This document shows positions 31,317-38,817 of a stretch of DNA of 38,817 bases, in pieces. A model generated the notes under the pieces. That model searched no databases, had not been told where the DNA came from, and worked only from the letters and a program-made list of their open reading frames with translations. The stretch is from Candidatus Methylomirabilota bacterium (GTDB lineage: Bacteria > Methylomirabilota > Methylomirabilia > Rokubacteriales > CSP1-6). Each line of letters begins with the position of its first letter. Within the stretch, counting starts at the first letter, position 1. Location of the stretch: contig DATFYA010000188.1 in NCBI GenBank assembly GCA_035315345.1, positions 1 through 38,817 of the forward strand, written 5' to 3'. A program made the position numbers and the translations under genes.

Positions 31317-33049
31317 GGGCGCGCGCCGAGCGTGACCGAGATCGAATGATCGAGGCCGTCGCGCAGGTACACAAGGCGGAGGGTCTCGCCCGGGCGATGC
31401 CGCTCGAGCAGGGCCCGCAGATCGGAGAAGCCCTGCAGTCCCGTCTCGTCCAGGCGGACCAGCACGTCGCCGGCCTGCAGCCCGGCCCGCTCGGCGGCGC
31501 TGCCCGGCACGATCGAGCCGAGCCGCACGCCGTCCCAGCCGGCGCGCGAATCGGCCGCGACGCCGAGGAAGGCGCTCGCGCCGGCCCCGCGCGCCTCCGG
31601 GCGCGGCTCCGCGCGCTCGGCGCGCCCACGCGAGGCGCCCGGCACGCGCGCGAACACCGGGCGCGGGCCGTCGGCGATCCGGGTGACCAGCAGGCGGCCG
31701 AGATGGGCGATGCGGGCCATGCCTGCCGCGTCGATCCGATCGGCGGTGTCCGACGGCCGATGATAGTCGGCGTGCGAGCCGCTGTGGAAGAAGAGCACCG
31801 GCACGCCGGCGCCGTGGAACCGCGTGTGGTCGGACGGCCCCGTTCCGGCCGGCCGCAGGTCCACGTCGAGCCCGGCCTCCGTCGCGGCCGCCTCCACCAG
31901 CGCGCGGAACCGGCTGCCGGTGTCCACGCCGCCGACGAGCAGACGGCGGCCCTCGAGGCGTCCCACCATGTCGAAGTTGAGCATGGCCACCATGCGCTCG
32001 ACCGGCACCGCCGACGGATGGCGCACGTGATAGTCGGAGCCCACCAGCCCGATCTCCTCGCCCGCGAAGAGGATGACCACCAGGGTCCGCGCGGGCGGCG
32101 CGGCGGCCAGCGACCGCGCGAGTCCCAGCACGACCGCGGTGCCCGAGGCGTTGTCGTCGGCGCCGGGGTACACGTCGCCGCCCTCGCGCCCGAGGTGATC
32201 GTAGTGCGCGCCGATCACCATCGCCTCGCCGGCCAGCGCGGGATCCGTCCCCGGCAGCACGCCGATGACGTTGGCGGCGCGCCGCTCCTCGGTGGCCAGG
32301 TCGACGCGCAGCCGCACCGAGACGCCGGTCGCGGTGGGCGCGGTCAGCGTGGCGAGCGAGTGTCCGGAGCCGGCGAGCAGCGCGTCCACCGCGTCCCGGC
32401 CGATGCTGCCCGAGAGGATCGCCACCGGCGCGCCGGTGGCCGTCACCGCGGGCAGGGCGTCGTCGACGATCAGCACTGCGCGAGCGCCCGCGCGGCGCGC
32501 CGCGATCACCTGCTCCAGCCGCGAGGCGCGGGCGGCCGGCGGCCCGGACGCGCCCGAGAGCGCGAGCGCGATGCGACCGTGCGCGTTCACCCCGGCGTAG
32601 TCGTCGTGGCCGACGAAGACGAGCTCGCCGACCGCCTCGCCGGTGGCCGAGCCCCCGTGCGGCGTCCACGCGCGGCCGACCTCTAGTGCTCGCGGCGCGG
32701 GTAGTGCTCGCGGCGCGGGTAGTGCTCGCGGCGCGGGGCCGGTCGACTCGAGCGCGTTGCGGGGGCCCAGCCCCGGGACCTGTGCGACGGGAAATCCCTG
32801 GAAGAACGTGCCGTCATCGCCGCCGGGACGAAGACCGGCCCGCGCGAGCGTGTCGGCGATGTAGCGAGCTGCGCGATCGCCTCCCGGCGTGGCGGAGCCC
32901 CGCCCTTCCATCTCGGGCGCGGTCAGCGCGGTGACATCGGCCAGGAGCTCCGCCGGATCGAGCCGGGCGGGCGTTGCCGCCACGGTGGTCGTCAACAGGA
33001 GCGCCAGCAGGAGGGCGAACGAGGCGGAACCGGAGCGACGGCGGGTCAC
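31313..33049 (-). CDS. Secreted M28 family metallopeptidase with C-terminal PDZ domain
   Basis: A 578-residue protein with a signal peptide (about 1-25, FALLLALLLTTTVAA). A PA-like domain is inserted near 130-240. The M28 zinc residues are H282 (GAHYDHLG), D298 (GADDNASG), E332 with catalytic E331 (FAGEEIG), D360 (NFDMVG) and a late histidine in GSHADYHRPSD (near 426-430). A PDZ domain occupies about 492-578. It is an aminopeptidase-type exopeptidase of the periplasm or surface. A short repeat of PRALPA lies at 107-122. GTG start with TAGAGT six bases upstream. Overlaps the enolase-superfamily gene by GTGA. Confidence 0.92.
   Translation of the reverse strand: MTRRRSGSASFALLLALLLTTTVAATPARLDPAELLADVTALTAPEMEGRGSATPGGDRAARYIADTLARAGLRPGGDDGTFFQGFPVAQVPGLGPRNALESTGPAPRALPAPRALPAPRALEVGRAWTPHGGSATGEAVGELVFVGHDDYAGVNAHGRIALALSGASGPPAARASRLEQVIAARRAGARAVLIVDDALPAVTATGAPVAILSGSIGRDAVDALLAGSGHSLATLTAPTATGVSVRLRVDLATEERRAANVIGVLPGTDPALAGEAMVIGAHYDHLGREGGDVYPGADDNASGTAVVLGLARSLAAAPPARTLVVILFAGEEIGLVGSDYHVRHPSAVPVERMVAMLNFDMVGRLEGRRLLVGGVDTGSRFRALVEAAATEAGLDVDLRPAGTGPSDHTRFHGAGVPVLFFHSGSHADYHRPSDTADRIDAAGMARIAHLGRLLVTRIADGPRPVFARVPGASRGRAERAEPRPEARGAGASAFLGVAADSRAGWDGVRLGSIVPGSAAERAGLQAGDVLVRLDETGLQGFSDLRALLERHRPGETLRLVYLRDGLDHSISVTLGARP
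32684..32737. repeat. Three 18-bp tandem repeats inside the M28 gene
   Basis: TAGTGCTCGCGGCGCGGG occurs three times in a row and encodes six residues (PRALPA) per unit on the minus strand. Copy number may vary between strains, changing a linker only. Confidence 0.9.
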
Positions 33050-33055
33050 GCCCGT

Positions 33056-33089
33056 ACTCTACTCCACGGGGCAAGATTCGCGGTACACT
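33056..33089. promoter_or_regulatory. Back-to-back -10 boxes of the M28 and small secreted genes
   Basis: Minus strand TAGAGT (33061-33056) ends six bases before the M28 GTG. Plus strand TACACT (33084-33089) ends six bases before the ATG at 33096. No -35 matches are clear for either. Confidence 0.42.
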
Positions 33090-33095
33090 CCGCCC

Positions 33096-33452
33096 ATGCC
33101 GCGGTGGATCGGGATGCTCGTGCTGGCGGCCGGCCTCGTCTACGGGCTGCCGCGCGTGGTCGGGGCGCAGGACGTCGCCGCGCTGCGGCCTCAATGGGTC
33201 GTCGAGCCCGCGCCGGGAGGACGAGCTCGCGTCGTGGGCTACCTCTACAACGACCACATCAAGGACGGCGCCAACGTCATGCTCCGGGTGGACCGCATCG
33301 GGGGCGACGGCGCGGTCACCGGCACGTATCGCCGCCGAGTGGTCGGCGACGTGCTCTCGGGCGGCCGCTCGCTCTTCGACGTTCCGGTGGCCGACGCCGG
33401 CACCTACCGGGTCACCGTCGAGGCCGTCGACTGGGTGAAGGAGTGCCGGTAG
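33096..33452 (+). CDS. Small secreted protein, FxLYD-like fold possible
   Basis: A 118-residue protein with a signal peptide (MPRWIGMLVLAAGLVYG then VVGAQ, cleavage near 24). The mature part, WVVEPAPGGRARVVGYLYNDH then ANVMLRVDRIG, has the look of a small beta-sandwich like FxLYD domains. A single C-terminal Cys (KECR) follows. No family is certain. Divergent from the M28 peptidase, 46 bases apart. Confidence 0.7.
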   Translation: MPRWIGMLVLAAGLVYGLPRVVGAQDVAALRPQWVVEPAPGGRARVVGYLYNDHIKDGANVMLRVDRIGGDGAVTGTYRRRVVGDVLSGGRSLFDVPVADAGTYRVTVEAVDWVKECR

Positions 33453-33497
33453 TCTCCGGCGGTCCGTCCCCGCTGCCCCGCTCGTAGCACGTCCGCC

Positions 33498-34169
33498 ATG
33501 GCCGATCTGCTCGATTCGCTCCAGGTCGAGACCGCGCCGGATCCGACCGCGGCGGTGATCTGGATGCACGGCCTCGGCGCCGACGGGCACGACTTCGAGC
33601 CGATCGTGCCCGAGCTGGGGCTGCCCGAGCGCCCGGCCATCCGCTTCGTGTTCCCGCACGCGCCGCTGCGCCCCGTGACCATCAACCAGGGTCACGTCAT
33701 GCGCGCGTGGTACGACATCCGCGCGCTCGCGGGCGTGCGGCGCGAGGACGAGGCGGGCGTGCGCCAGTCGGCGCAGCAGGTGGAGGCGCTGATCGAGCGC
33801 GAGCGGCAGCGCGGCATCGCGCCCGGCCGGCTCGTGCTCGCCGGCTTCTCCCAGGGCGGCGCGATGGCGCTGCAGGTGGGGCTGCGCCACCGCGAGCGGC
33901 TCGCCGGCGTGCTCGCGCTCTCGTGCTACCTGCCCCTCTCGGCCACGCTGGCGGCGGAGGCGTCACCCGCGAATCGCGGCGTGCCGATCTTCTGGGCCCA
34001 CGGCGTCCACGACCCGATGATCCCGCTGGCGATGGCCGAGCACGGGCGTGAGCAGGTGGCCGCCCTCGGCTATTCGATCGAGTGGCACCAGTACCCGATG
34101 CCGCATTCCGTCTCCGCCGAGGAGATCGCCGACATCGCCCGCTGGCTCGGGCGCGTGCTCGGCGCGTGA
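33498..34169 (+). CDS. Carboxylesterase, alpha/beta hydrolase family 2
   Basis: A 223-residue serine hydrolase related to bacterial carboxylesterase II and acyl-protein thioesterases. AVIWMHGLGADGHDFEPIVPEL is the family start. The triad is S118 (GFSQGG), D172 (GVHDPMIP) and H203 (MPHSV). It hydrolyses short-chain esters or acyl thioesters in the cytoplasm; no signal peptide is present. The stop is 23 bases before the nitroreductase start. Confidence 0.93.
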   Translation: MADLLDSLQVETAPDPTAAVIWMHGLGADGHDFEPIVPELGLPERPAIRFVFPHAPLRPVTINQGHVMRAWYDIRALAGVRREDEAGVRQSAQQVEALIERERQRGIAPGRLVLAGFSQGGAMALQVGLRHRERLAGVLALSCYLPLSATLAAEASPANRGVPIFWAHGVHDPMIPLAMAEHGREQVAALGYSIEWHQYPMPHSVSAEEIADIARWLGRVLGA

Positions 34170-34192
34170 CCCCACCGACAGGAGGTGCGCCC

Positions 34193-34816
34193 ATGCAGAC
34201 CGACCGTCTGAAGATGCCGATCGGGGAAGCCATGTTCACCCAGAGGTCCACGCGAAAGCTTCGCCCGGATCCCATCCCCGTCGAGGACCTCCACCTGATC
34301 ATCGAGGCCGCGGTGAAGGCGCCGAACGGCGGCAACAACCAGGTGGGACGCTTCCTGATCGTGAACGACCGTGCGAAGATCCGCGAGTTCGGCGCGCTCT
34401 ACAAGGAGGCCTGGTGGGCCAAGCGCTGGGACGATCACCGCTGGACGAAGCCCGAGGACATCCCGCTCACCGACAAGAACCACCGATCCGCGATGGGATT
34501 GGCCGACGACATCAAGGACGCCCCCTGCATCGTCTTCGCCTTCACCGCGCCGGGCGGCGGCGCCAACTCGGTGATCCCCGCGTGCCAGAACCTGATGCTG
34601 GCCGCCCACGCCCTCGGCATCGGCTCGCTGCCGACGACCCTGCACGCCAAGGTGATGGACCGCTTTCACGCCATGTTCGACATTCCGAAGGAGATGACGT
34701 TCCATTTCTGCATCCCGCTCGGCTATCCGGCCGTGAAGTACGGCCCCAGCAAGCGGCGGCCCACGTCGGAGACGACGTCGCTGAACCGCTGGGGCGGAGC
34801 CGTGCCGTGGGCGTGA
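34193..34816 (+). CDS. Nitroreductase family protein
   Basis: A 207-residue flavoprotein. MFTQRSTRKLRPDPI is the FMN-phosphate-binding start, AAVKAPNGGNNQVGRFLIV the first sheet and helix, and ACQNLMLAAHALGIGSLPTT the central helix of the family. It uses NAD(P)H to reduce nitro groups, quinones or enones. AGGAGG precedes the ATG at 34193. It overlaps the LLM gene by GTGA, so the products are probably made together. Confidence 0.92.
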   Translation: MQTDRLKMPIGEAMFTQRSTRKLRPDPIPVEDLHLIIEAAVKAPNGGNNQVGRFLIVNDRAKIREFGALYKEAWWAKRWDDHRWTKPEDIPLTDKNHRSAMGLADDIKDAPCIVFAFTAPGGGANSVIPACQNLMLAAHALGIGSLPTTLHAKVMDRFHAMFDIPKEMTFHFCIPLGYPAVKYGPSKRRPTSETTSLNRWGGAVPWA

Positions 34817-35721
34817 CGCGCAAGCCGGCGGTCAGCCTCGCGGCGGTTCCCGGCCGCCGCAAGGCCACCATCGAGGTCGCCCGGCGCCTCGAGGAGGAAG
34901 GCTTCAGCGGGCTCTACTGCCCGAGCTTCGGCGACGGCCTCGGGCTCTGCGAGGCCCTCGCCCTCTCGACCCGCTCGATCTCGATCGGCACCAGCATCGC
35001 CAACATCTACACGCGCCACCCCTTCGACTTCGCCCAGACCGCGGCGCTGATCCACGAGCTGTCCGGCGGTCGCTTCCGCTTCGGCATTGGCATCAGTCAC
35101 GGCCCGACGCACGATCGGCTCGGCGTCAAGCCGGGCAAGCCGCTCGAGGACATCCGCCGCTTCGTGCAGGACCTCGAGACCGGGGCGAAGCAGGTGGGCG
35201 AGCTGCCTCCGATCACGCTGGCGACGCTCAGGAAGAAAATGACGGCGCTCTCCGGCGAGATCGCCCAGGGAGCGGTGTGGGCCAACGCGGCGCGCTCGTA
35301 CATGCCGAAATCGCTCGAGGCCCTGCCCGAGGCCGCGCGCACGAACCCGGACTTCTTCGTGGGCAACATGGTGCCCACCTGCATCGACGCCGATCGCGCC
35401 GCCGCCGCCGCGGTGAACCGTCGCACGCTGGTCGGCTACGTGAAGCTGCCGAACTACCAGAACTACTGGATCGAGGCCGGCTTCGCGGAGGAGATACAGG
35501 CCATCCGCACGGCGATCGCGGCCGGCCAGGACGACCGCATTCCCTCGCTGATGTCAGACCGCTGGCTCTCGCAGGTCACGCTCTACGGCAGCCCGACCGA
35601 GGTGCGCGACGGCGTGGAGGCCTGGTACGCGGCCGGCGTGAAGACGCTCATCATGGTACCCTCGTCCACCCGGGGCAACCAGATGGTCGCGCTCCAGGAG
35701 CTGATCGACCTGTTCCGCTGA
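34813..35721 (+). CDS. LLM class flavin- or F420-dependent oxidoreductase
   Basis: A 302-residue luciferase-like TIM-barrel protein. YCPSFGDGLGLCEALALSTRSISIGTSIANIYTRHPFDFAQTA and then ELSGGRFRFGIGISHG are standard for F420-dependent N5,N10-methylenetetrahydromethanopterin reductase-like members. GSPTEVRDGVEAWYAAGVKTLIM is the usual C-terminus. The GTG at 34813 is preferred because it overlaps the nitroreductase TGA by four bases. Substrate unknown; nitroreductase and LLM pairs may act in turn on an aromatic or cyclic compound. Confidence 0.9.
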   Translation: MTRKPAVSLAAVPGRRKATIEVARRLEEEGFSGLYCPSFGDGLGLCEALALSTRSISIGTSIANIYTRHPFDFAQTAALIHELSGGRFRFGIGISHGPTHDRLGVKPGKPLEDIRRFVQDLETGAKQVGELPPITLATLRKKMTALSGEIAQGAVWANAARSYMPKSLEALPEAARTNPDFFVGNMVPTCIDADRAAAAAVNRRTLVGYVKLPNYQNYWIEAGFAEEIQAIRTAIAAGQDDRIPSLMSDRWLSQVTLYGSPTEVRDGVEAWYAAGVKTLIMVPSSTRGNQMVALQELIDLFR

Positions 35722-35858
35722 CGAAGGCCTCGCGTCGCGTTCACCGGGATGTCCAGCGGGCCGACGCATGGCCGTCTCCGCGCGCGAGCCAGCGGGTCCA
35801 GTCCACATCCAGCCGCTCGCCAACCACGTCGGGCATGCCGTCGGCGCGTGGGACTTGG

Positions 35859-35887
35859 TTGACAGATCGATCCGGAGTAGCTAGACT
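35859..35887 (+). promoter_or_regulatory. Sigma-70 promoter of the proline-rich protein gene
   Basis: Perfect TTGACA (35859-35864), a 17-base spacer and TAGACT (35882-35887, 4 of 6). Start near 35894, leader about 54 bases. It is one of the best matches in the window. The remainder of 35722-35947 holds no convincing gene. Confidence 0.75.
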
Positions 35888-35947
35888 CCCCCTTCCTCGG
35901 AGCCATGGGATAGCAAATCATCATGCCCCGCCGCCTGTCGCAGCCGG

Positions 35948-38557
35948 ATGACCACGCCTGACGCCGGACCGGACAGCGCCTCCGAGGATCCCGCTCAGCC
36001 CCACGAATCGGCGCGGCCGCTCGGCCGGTTCTCAGCCTTCGCGCGACGCCGGCGCGACCGGTGTGCTCCCGTCTGGCGACTCACCCTGGCGTACCTGTGC
36101 TCGCTGCTGCTTCATATCGCCGTCGCGATGGACCTCGTCTGGGTGGCCGCCTCATTGTCGGGTGCGCCGAGCGCCGAGCCCGAGGTAGCCTGGGCAGATC
36201 TCGCCATCTCCGAGACCGGTGCCGGCGTGTCCGCCCCGGCGGCGCCGGGAGCAGAAGCCGCCGCGCTCGCGGCTCCAGGCTTCGCCCCGACACCGCCCCC
36301 GGTCACGAAGCCGCTGCGGGCTCCCGGGCGCCGATCACCGGGCGCCCCCGCGGGAGCCGCCGCGAGCGCGGCCCGCGCCGGCGCACCGGAGGCCGATCGG
36401 AAGGCGGCCGCTACGGCGCGGCCGACGGCGGCGCCTCGCGTTGATGCCGATCGGGAGAAGGCGGTCCCGGCGCCACGCCGCCGCGCCACCACCCCACCGA
36501 CACCGGCGGCAGCGCCGGCCAGGCCCGCGAGGCCCATCGTGACCGCGAAGAGCCCGCCCCGCGCCGAGACGAAGCCAGAGCCGAAACCGTCTCCGGCACC
36601 ACCGCCGCCGGCCAGTCCCGAGAGGCCCGCGCCCCTGGTGCGCGAGGTAGCCGTCCGCGTCCCGCCATCCGGCCTGCCTCCAATGCCGGAAGGCGAGGAT
36701 CCGGTCGGCCCGGCATGGCCCCTTCCCGAGCCACCGGCTCCCGGAGAGCGCCCGCCGATGGTGGCGTCCGTACCCGCGCTCACTGCCCCACAGACCTCGA
36801 CCCCGTCGCCGAGCCTCGAGAGCTCGCCGAAGGCGCCGCCCGCGGCTAGCGCGCGCGCAGAGCCGATATCCCCGGATGCTCGGCCCGAGGTGTCGGCGGC
36901 GAGGGAGCAGCCGGCGCCCGAGCTGTCGGCGCCTGACTTCGGAGCGCCCGCACCGGCCCTCCCGCGCGCCTCCGACCCGGGCCCGACACCGCCCGCCGCA
37001 CGGGTGGCACCGGTTCCGGAGCCGTCGCCTCGACCAGCCCCGCCGCCGGAGCCGGTCGCCGAGGACGAGCCGCCTGGGCCGCGTGCCGTGGCCGGTGATA
37101 GTCGGGAGGCCGCGGCGGCTGTGGCTCGGGCGGCAGACAGGCCGACGCAGGCCGAGGGGGCGATGGCGCCGTCGGCTGGCGCGGCGCCGAGCACCTTGGC
37201 CAGCTCGCTCGCGACGCCCCAGCCGGGCTCGGCCGAGGCATCGGCCAGCGCACCCGCCCTATCCAGCGCACCCGGCCCTGCCAGCGCACCCGGCCCCTCC
37301 AGCGCACCCGGCCCCTCCCGCGCAGCTGGCGCCTCCAGCGCAGCCGGCGCCTCCACCACACCTGGCCGGTCCGGGACATCCGGTCCCTTCACGACAGCAG
37401 GTCCGGCCACGGCGCTCGGTCCCGCCGGGACGCCCGGCACCTCCGGCACGGCGGCGCCCACCGGGGCGCCAGGCGCCGCCGGGACGCCCGGGTCTGGCGG
37501 CGCGGGCGCCGGGTCCCGACCGGGGACCGCGGCGCGGGGCCTCGGCCTCGAGTTCGACGGGCCGCGAGCGCGCGTCACCCACCGGCAGGTCGAGCCCGTG
37601 ACGGGAAGGGTACTGGGGGGGCCAGCTGACCAGCTCTCCCTCTCCGTCAACGAGGCCCCGACCGAGGTGGTCCTCGGCAGCGATGGGACCTTCGGCGCCT
37701 CGGTGCGGCTCCAGCCCGGGCTGAACCGCCTGCGCGCGGTGGCGACCGGGCCCGGCGACGCGAGGGCTGAGGGCAGCATCTCGATCGAGTACGTCCCCGC
37801 CGGCCCGGGCCGGATCGTCTTCACGAGCCCCGGGGACGGCTTCGTTCTCGGCCCGGACGCTCCGCCCGTCATCGTCGTCGAGGGCACGGTCGAGGACAAG
37901 ACCGTCACGACGCTCTCGCTGCTCGCCAATGACCGGCGCATCCCGCTGAAGGTCTCCGAGGGGCGATTCCGCAAGGTGCTGCCGATATTCGCCCCCGTGC
38001 TCCATCTGCGAGCGGAGGCCGCGCCCGGCGAGGGGCCCGGCAGCCGGAGTGAAGCGATCACGGTATATGCCGGCGGCCCGCGCAAGCCGAGCGGTGTCCT
38101 CATCATGGAGTGGCCCGAGGGCCTCGAGGGGCTCGAGGTCGAGGCAAGCGCCGTGGTGCGATCCACGCCGGATCGGCTCGACGGTCCGGTTCAGACGGTG
38201 CGGCTGCCCGGCGTCCTGAGGGCCACGGCCACCGCACCGTTCGAGGTCTTCTGGCTGCGCGGCGCCGCGGCCGGCGCCTACACCGTGAGGCTGAGGCACC
38301 GGGGCGCGTGGCCCGGGGGCGACCTGCCGGCCACGCTCTACATCCCGGACAAGGACGGCCTGGCGACGCGCCCGCTCCCCCCGGTGCGGCTGCGCCCGAG
38401 CGGCACGACCGTGCTGGCCCGGTTCCTGTTGCCCTACGGCGTCCTGTGGGAGCAGGACGACTGGTTCACCGGTTACAGCGAGGGCTCGGACACGGTGACC
38501 AAGTTCAGGATCCCGGAAGGCATCAGCTGGGTGGAGCGCCGCGCCGACCTGCCGTAG
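35948..38557 (+). CDS. Large membrane-anchored proline/alanine-rich protein with C-terminal beta domains
   Basis: An 869-residue protein. The cytoplasmic N-terminus is basic; residues 43-68 (WRLTLAYLCSLLLHIAVAMDLVWVAA) form a single membrane helix much like the start of TonB-type proteins. Residues about 90-530 are low-complexity Pro, Ala, Ser and Arg, including a 6-residue repeat (SAPGPS type). Residues about 530-869 look like two or more Ig-like beta domains (RIVFTSPGDGFVLGPDAPPVIVVEGTV) followed by a final domain containing WEQDDWFTGYSEGSDTVTKFRIP. The TonB C-terminal domain is not recognisable. It is probably an envelope-spanning protein. A strong promoter lies upstream. Function unknown. 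Confidence 0.75.
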   Translation: MTTPDAGPDSASEDPAQPHESARPLGRFSAFARRRRDRCAPVWRLTLAYLCSLLLHIAVAMDLVWVAASLSGAPSAEPEVAWADLAISETGAGVSAPAAPGAEAAALAAPGFAPTPPPVTKPLRAPGRRSPGAPAGAAASAARAGAPEADRKAAATARPTAAPRVDADREKAVPAPRRRATTPPTPAAAPARPARPIVTAKSPPRAETKPEPKPSPAPPPPASPERPAPLVREVAVRVPPSGLPPMPEGEDPVGPAWPLPEPPAPGERPPMVASVPALTAPQTSTPSPSLESSPKAPPAASARAEPISPDARPEVSAAREQPAPELSAPDFGAPAPALPRASDPGPTPPAARVAPVPEPSPRPAPPPEPVAEDEPPGPRAVAGDSREAAAAVARAADRPTQAEGAMAPSAGAAPSTLASSLATPQPGSAEASASAPALSSAPGPASAPGPSSAPGPSRAAGASSAAGASTTPGRSGTSGPFTTAGPATALGPAGTPGTSGTAAPTGAPGAAGTPGSGGAGAGSRPGTAARGLGLEFDGPRARVTHRQVEPVTGRVLGGPADQLSLSVNEAPTEVVLGSDGTFGASVRLQPGLNRLRAVATGPGDARAEGSISIEYVPAGPGRIVFTSPGDGFVLGPDAPPVIVVEGTVEDKTVTTLSLLANDRRIPLKVSEGRFRKVLPIFAPVLHLRAEAAPGEGPGSRSEAITVYAGGPRKPSGVLIMEWPEGLEGLEVEASAVVRSTPDRLDGPVQTVRLPGVLRATATAPFEVFWLRGAAAGAYTVRLRHRGAWPGGDLPATLYIPDKDGLATRPLPPVRLRPSGTTVLARFLLPYGVLWEQDDWFTGYSEGSDTVTKFRIPEGISWVERRADLP
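37245..37514. repeat. Degenerate 18-bp tandem repeats in the proline-rich linker
   Basis: About 15 units of 18 bases, best preserved in the first four (CCAGCGCACCCGGCC core), encode six-residue units such as SAPGPA, SAPGPS, RAAGAS and TTPGRS. They extend the flexible linker. Confidence 0.8.
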
Positions 38558-38661
38558 GCGGGTCGTTGCGCGAGCGAGTCACAGCCGTTCGCTCACACGC
38601 TTGCTCCCGTTAGCGCCGCCGTTTGCTCCAACGCGTTGTAGACGATACCTTCACCGATCTC

Positions 38662-38817
38662 TCAGTGCGGCCCCGTGCCGGGAGCCCCGGAACCGGCCTC
38701 CTCACTTCGAATCATCCGCTGACGCCGATTGCACCAGAGTATTCCCAGCGGCAGTACGATTGCGTACGGCACCCACAGTAGAAAGTTGAACGGCCTCGGC
38801 AACATCAGCAGGCCCAG
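38662..38817 (-). CDS. C-terminal end of a membrane protein
   Basis: The last 51 residues of a gene that enters from the right edge. LPRPFNFLLWVPYAIVLPLG is a membrane helix or hairpin, followed by a basic stop-transfer stretch (CNRRQRMIRS) and a soluble Gly/Pro tail. The stop TGA lies at 38662-38664. Convergent with the proline-rich protein gene, with 104 bases between the stops in which I see no further feature. The family cannot be named from this part. Confidence 0.6.
   Translation of the reverse strand: MGLLMLPRPFNFLLWVPYAIVLPLGILWCNRRQRMIRSEEAGSGAPGTGPH

Noticed and set aside
35738-35850. A possible minus-strand fragment reading MPDVVGERLDVDWTRWLARG
   Set aside because: About 30 codons that could be a gene relic, but there is no ribosome-binding site, no known family and it overlaps the region upstream of a strong promoter.
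36112-38166. A 684-codon minus-strand frame opposite the proline-rich protein
   Set aside because: Long only because the Pro/Ala/Gly-rich repeat reads open on both strands; the plus strand has the promoter, membrane helix and beta-domain pattern.

Overview
The window is a very GC-rich (roughly 70%) bacterial chromosome segment with dense coding, many GTG starts and 4-base GTGA gene overlaps. I see no phage, plasmid, rRNA, tRNA or CRISPR genes. The gene mix (two ABC importer clusters, LLM flavin oxidoreductases, enolase-superfamily enzymes, a molybdopterin oxidoreductase, a hydrolase-cyclase fusion, short palindromic repeats) fits a soil or sediment heterotroph such as Rokubacteria/Methylomirabilota or a deltaproteobacterium. 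That placement is an inference from style, not from a marker gene.

Layout. Positions 1-2481: a phosphotransferase-family fragment, an MFS exporter and a divergent YqgE-like protein with a signal-type N-terminus. Positions 2567-6510: a minus-strand operon with a recognisable promoter, encoding a GspG-like lipoprotein, a Tat-signal class II aldolase, a D-threonine aldolase/D-serine dehydratase-type PLP enzyme and a thiamine-diphosphate enzyme; the last three overlap by GTGA. Positions 6542-12988: RidA plus SDR, an LLM oxidoreductase with a palindrome centred on its -10 box, a small membrane protein, a universal stress protein, a compact HhH-GPD-like protein, an FMN hydroxyacid oxidase, a NIPSNAP protein and a DUF1499 protein. 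Positions 13014-16941: a mandelate-racemase-group enzyme, an isolated murB, a split chromate transporter and a Pro/Val-rich secreted protein. Positions 17115-20511: a molybdopterin oxidoreductase and an alpha/beta hydrolase-nucleotidyl cyclase fusion.

Positions 20550-25116: a peptide/opine-type ABC importer (binding protein and two permeases, no ATPase) with a membrane protein and a cupin downstream. Positions 25184-25903: an SRPBCC gene with a sigma-54-like promoter and an upstream palindrome, bounded by the two arms of a REP-like repeat. Positions 25849-28489: an NMT1/SsuABC-type importer whose ATPase reads through one of those arms at its C-terminus. Positions 28553-38817: a Gfo/Idh/MocA-type oxidoreductase, an enolase-superfamily enzyme coupled to an M28-PDZ peptidase, a small secreted protein, an esterase, a coupled nitroreductase and LLM pair, a large TonB-like proline-rich protein with its own sigma-70 promoter, and the end of a membrane protein.

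Most enzymes look like uptake and catabolism of organic acids, amino acids, peptides and aromatics. The most unusual parts are the REP-bounded SRPBCC cassette, the operator-like palindrome at 9000-9034, the Tat aldolase operon, and palindromic repeats placed at convergent gene junctions.
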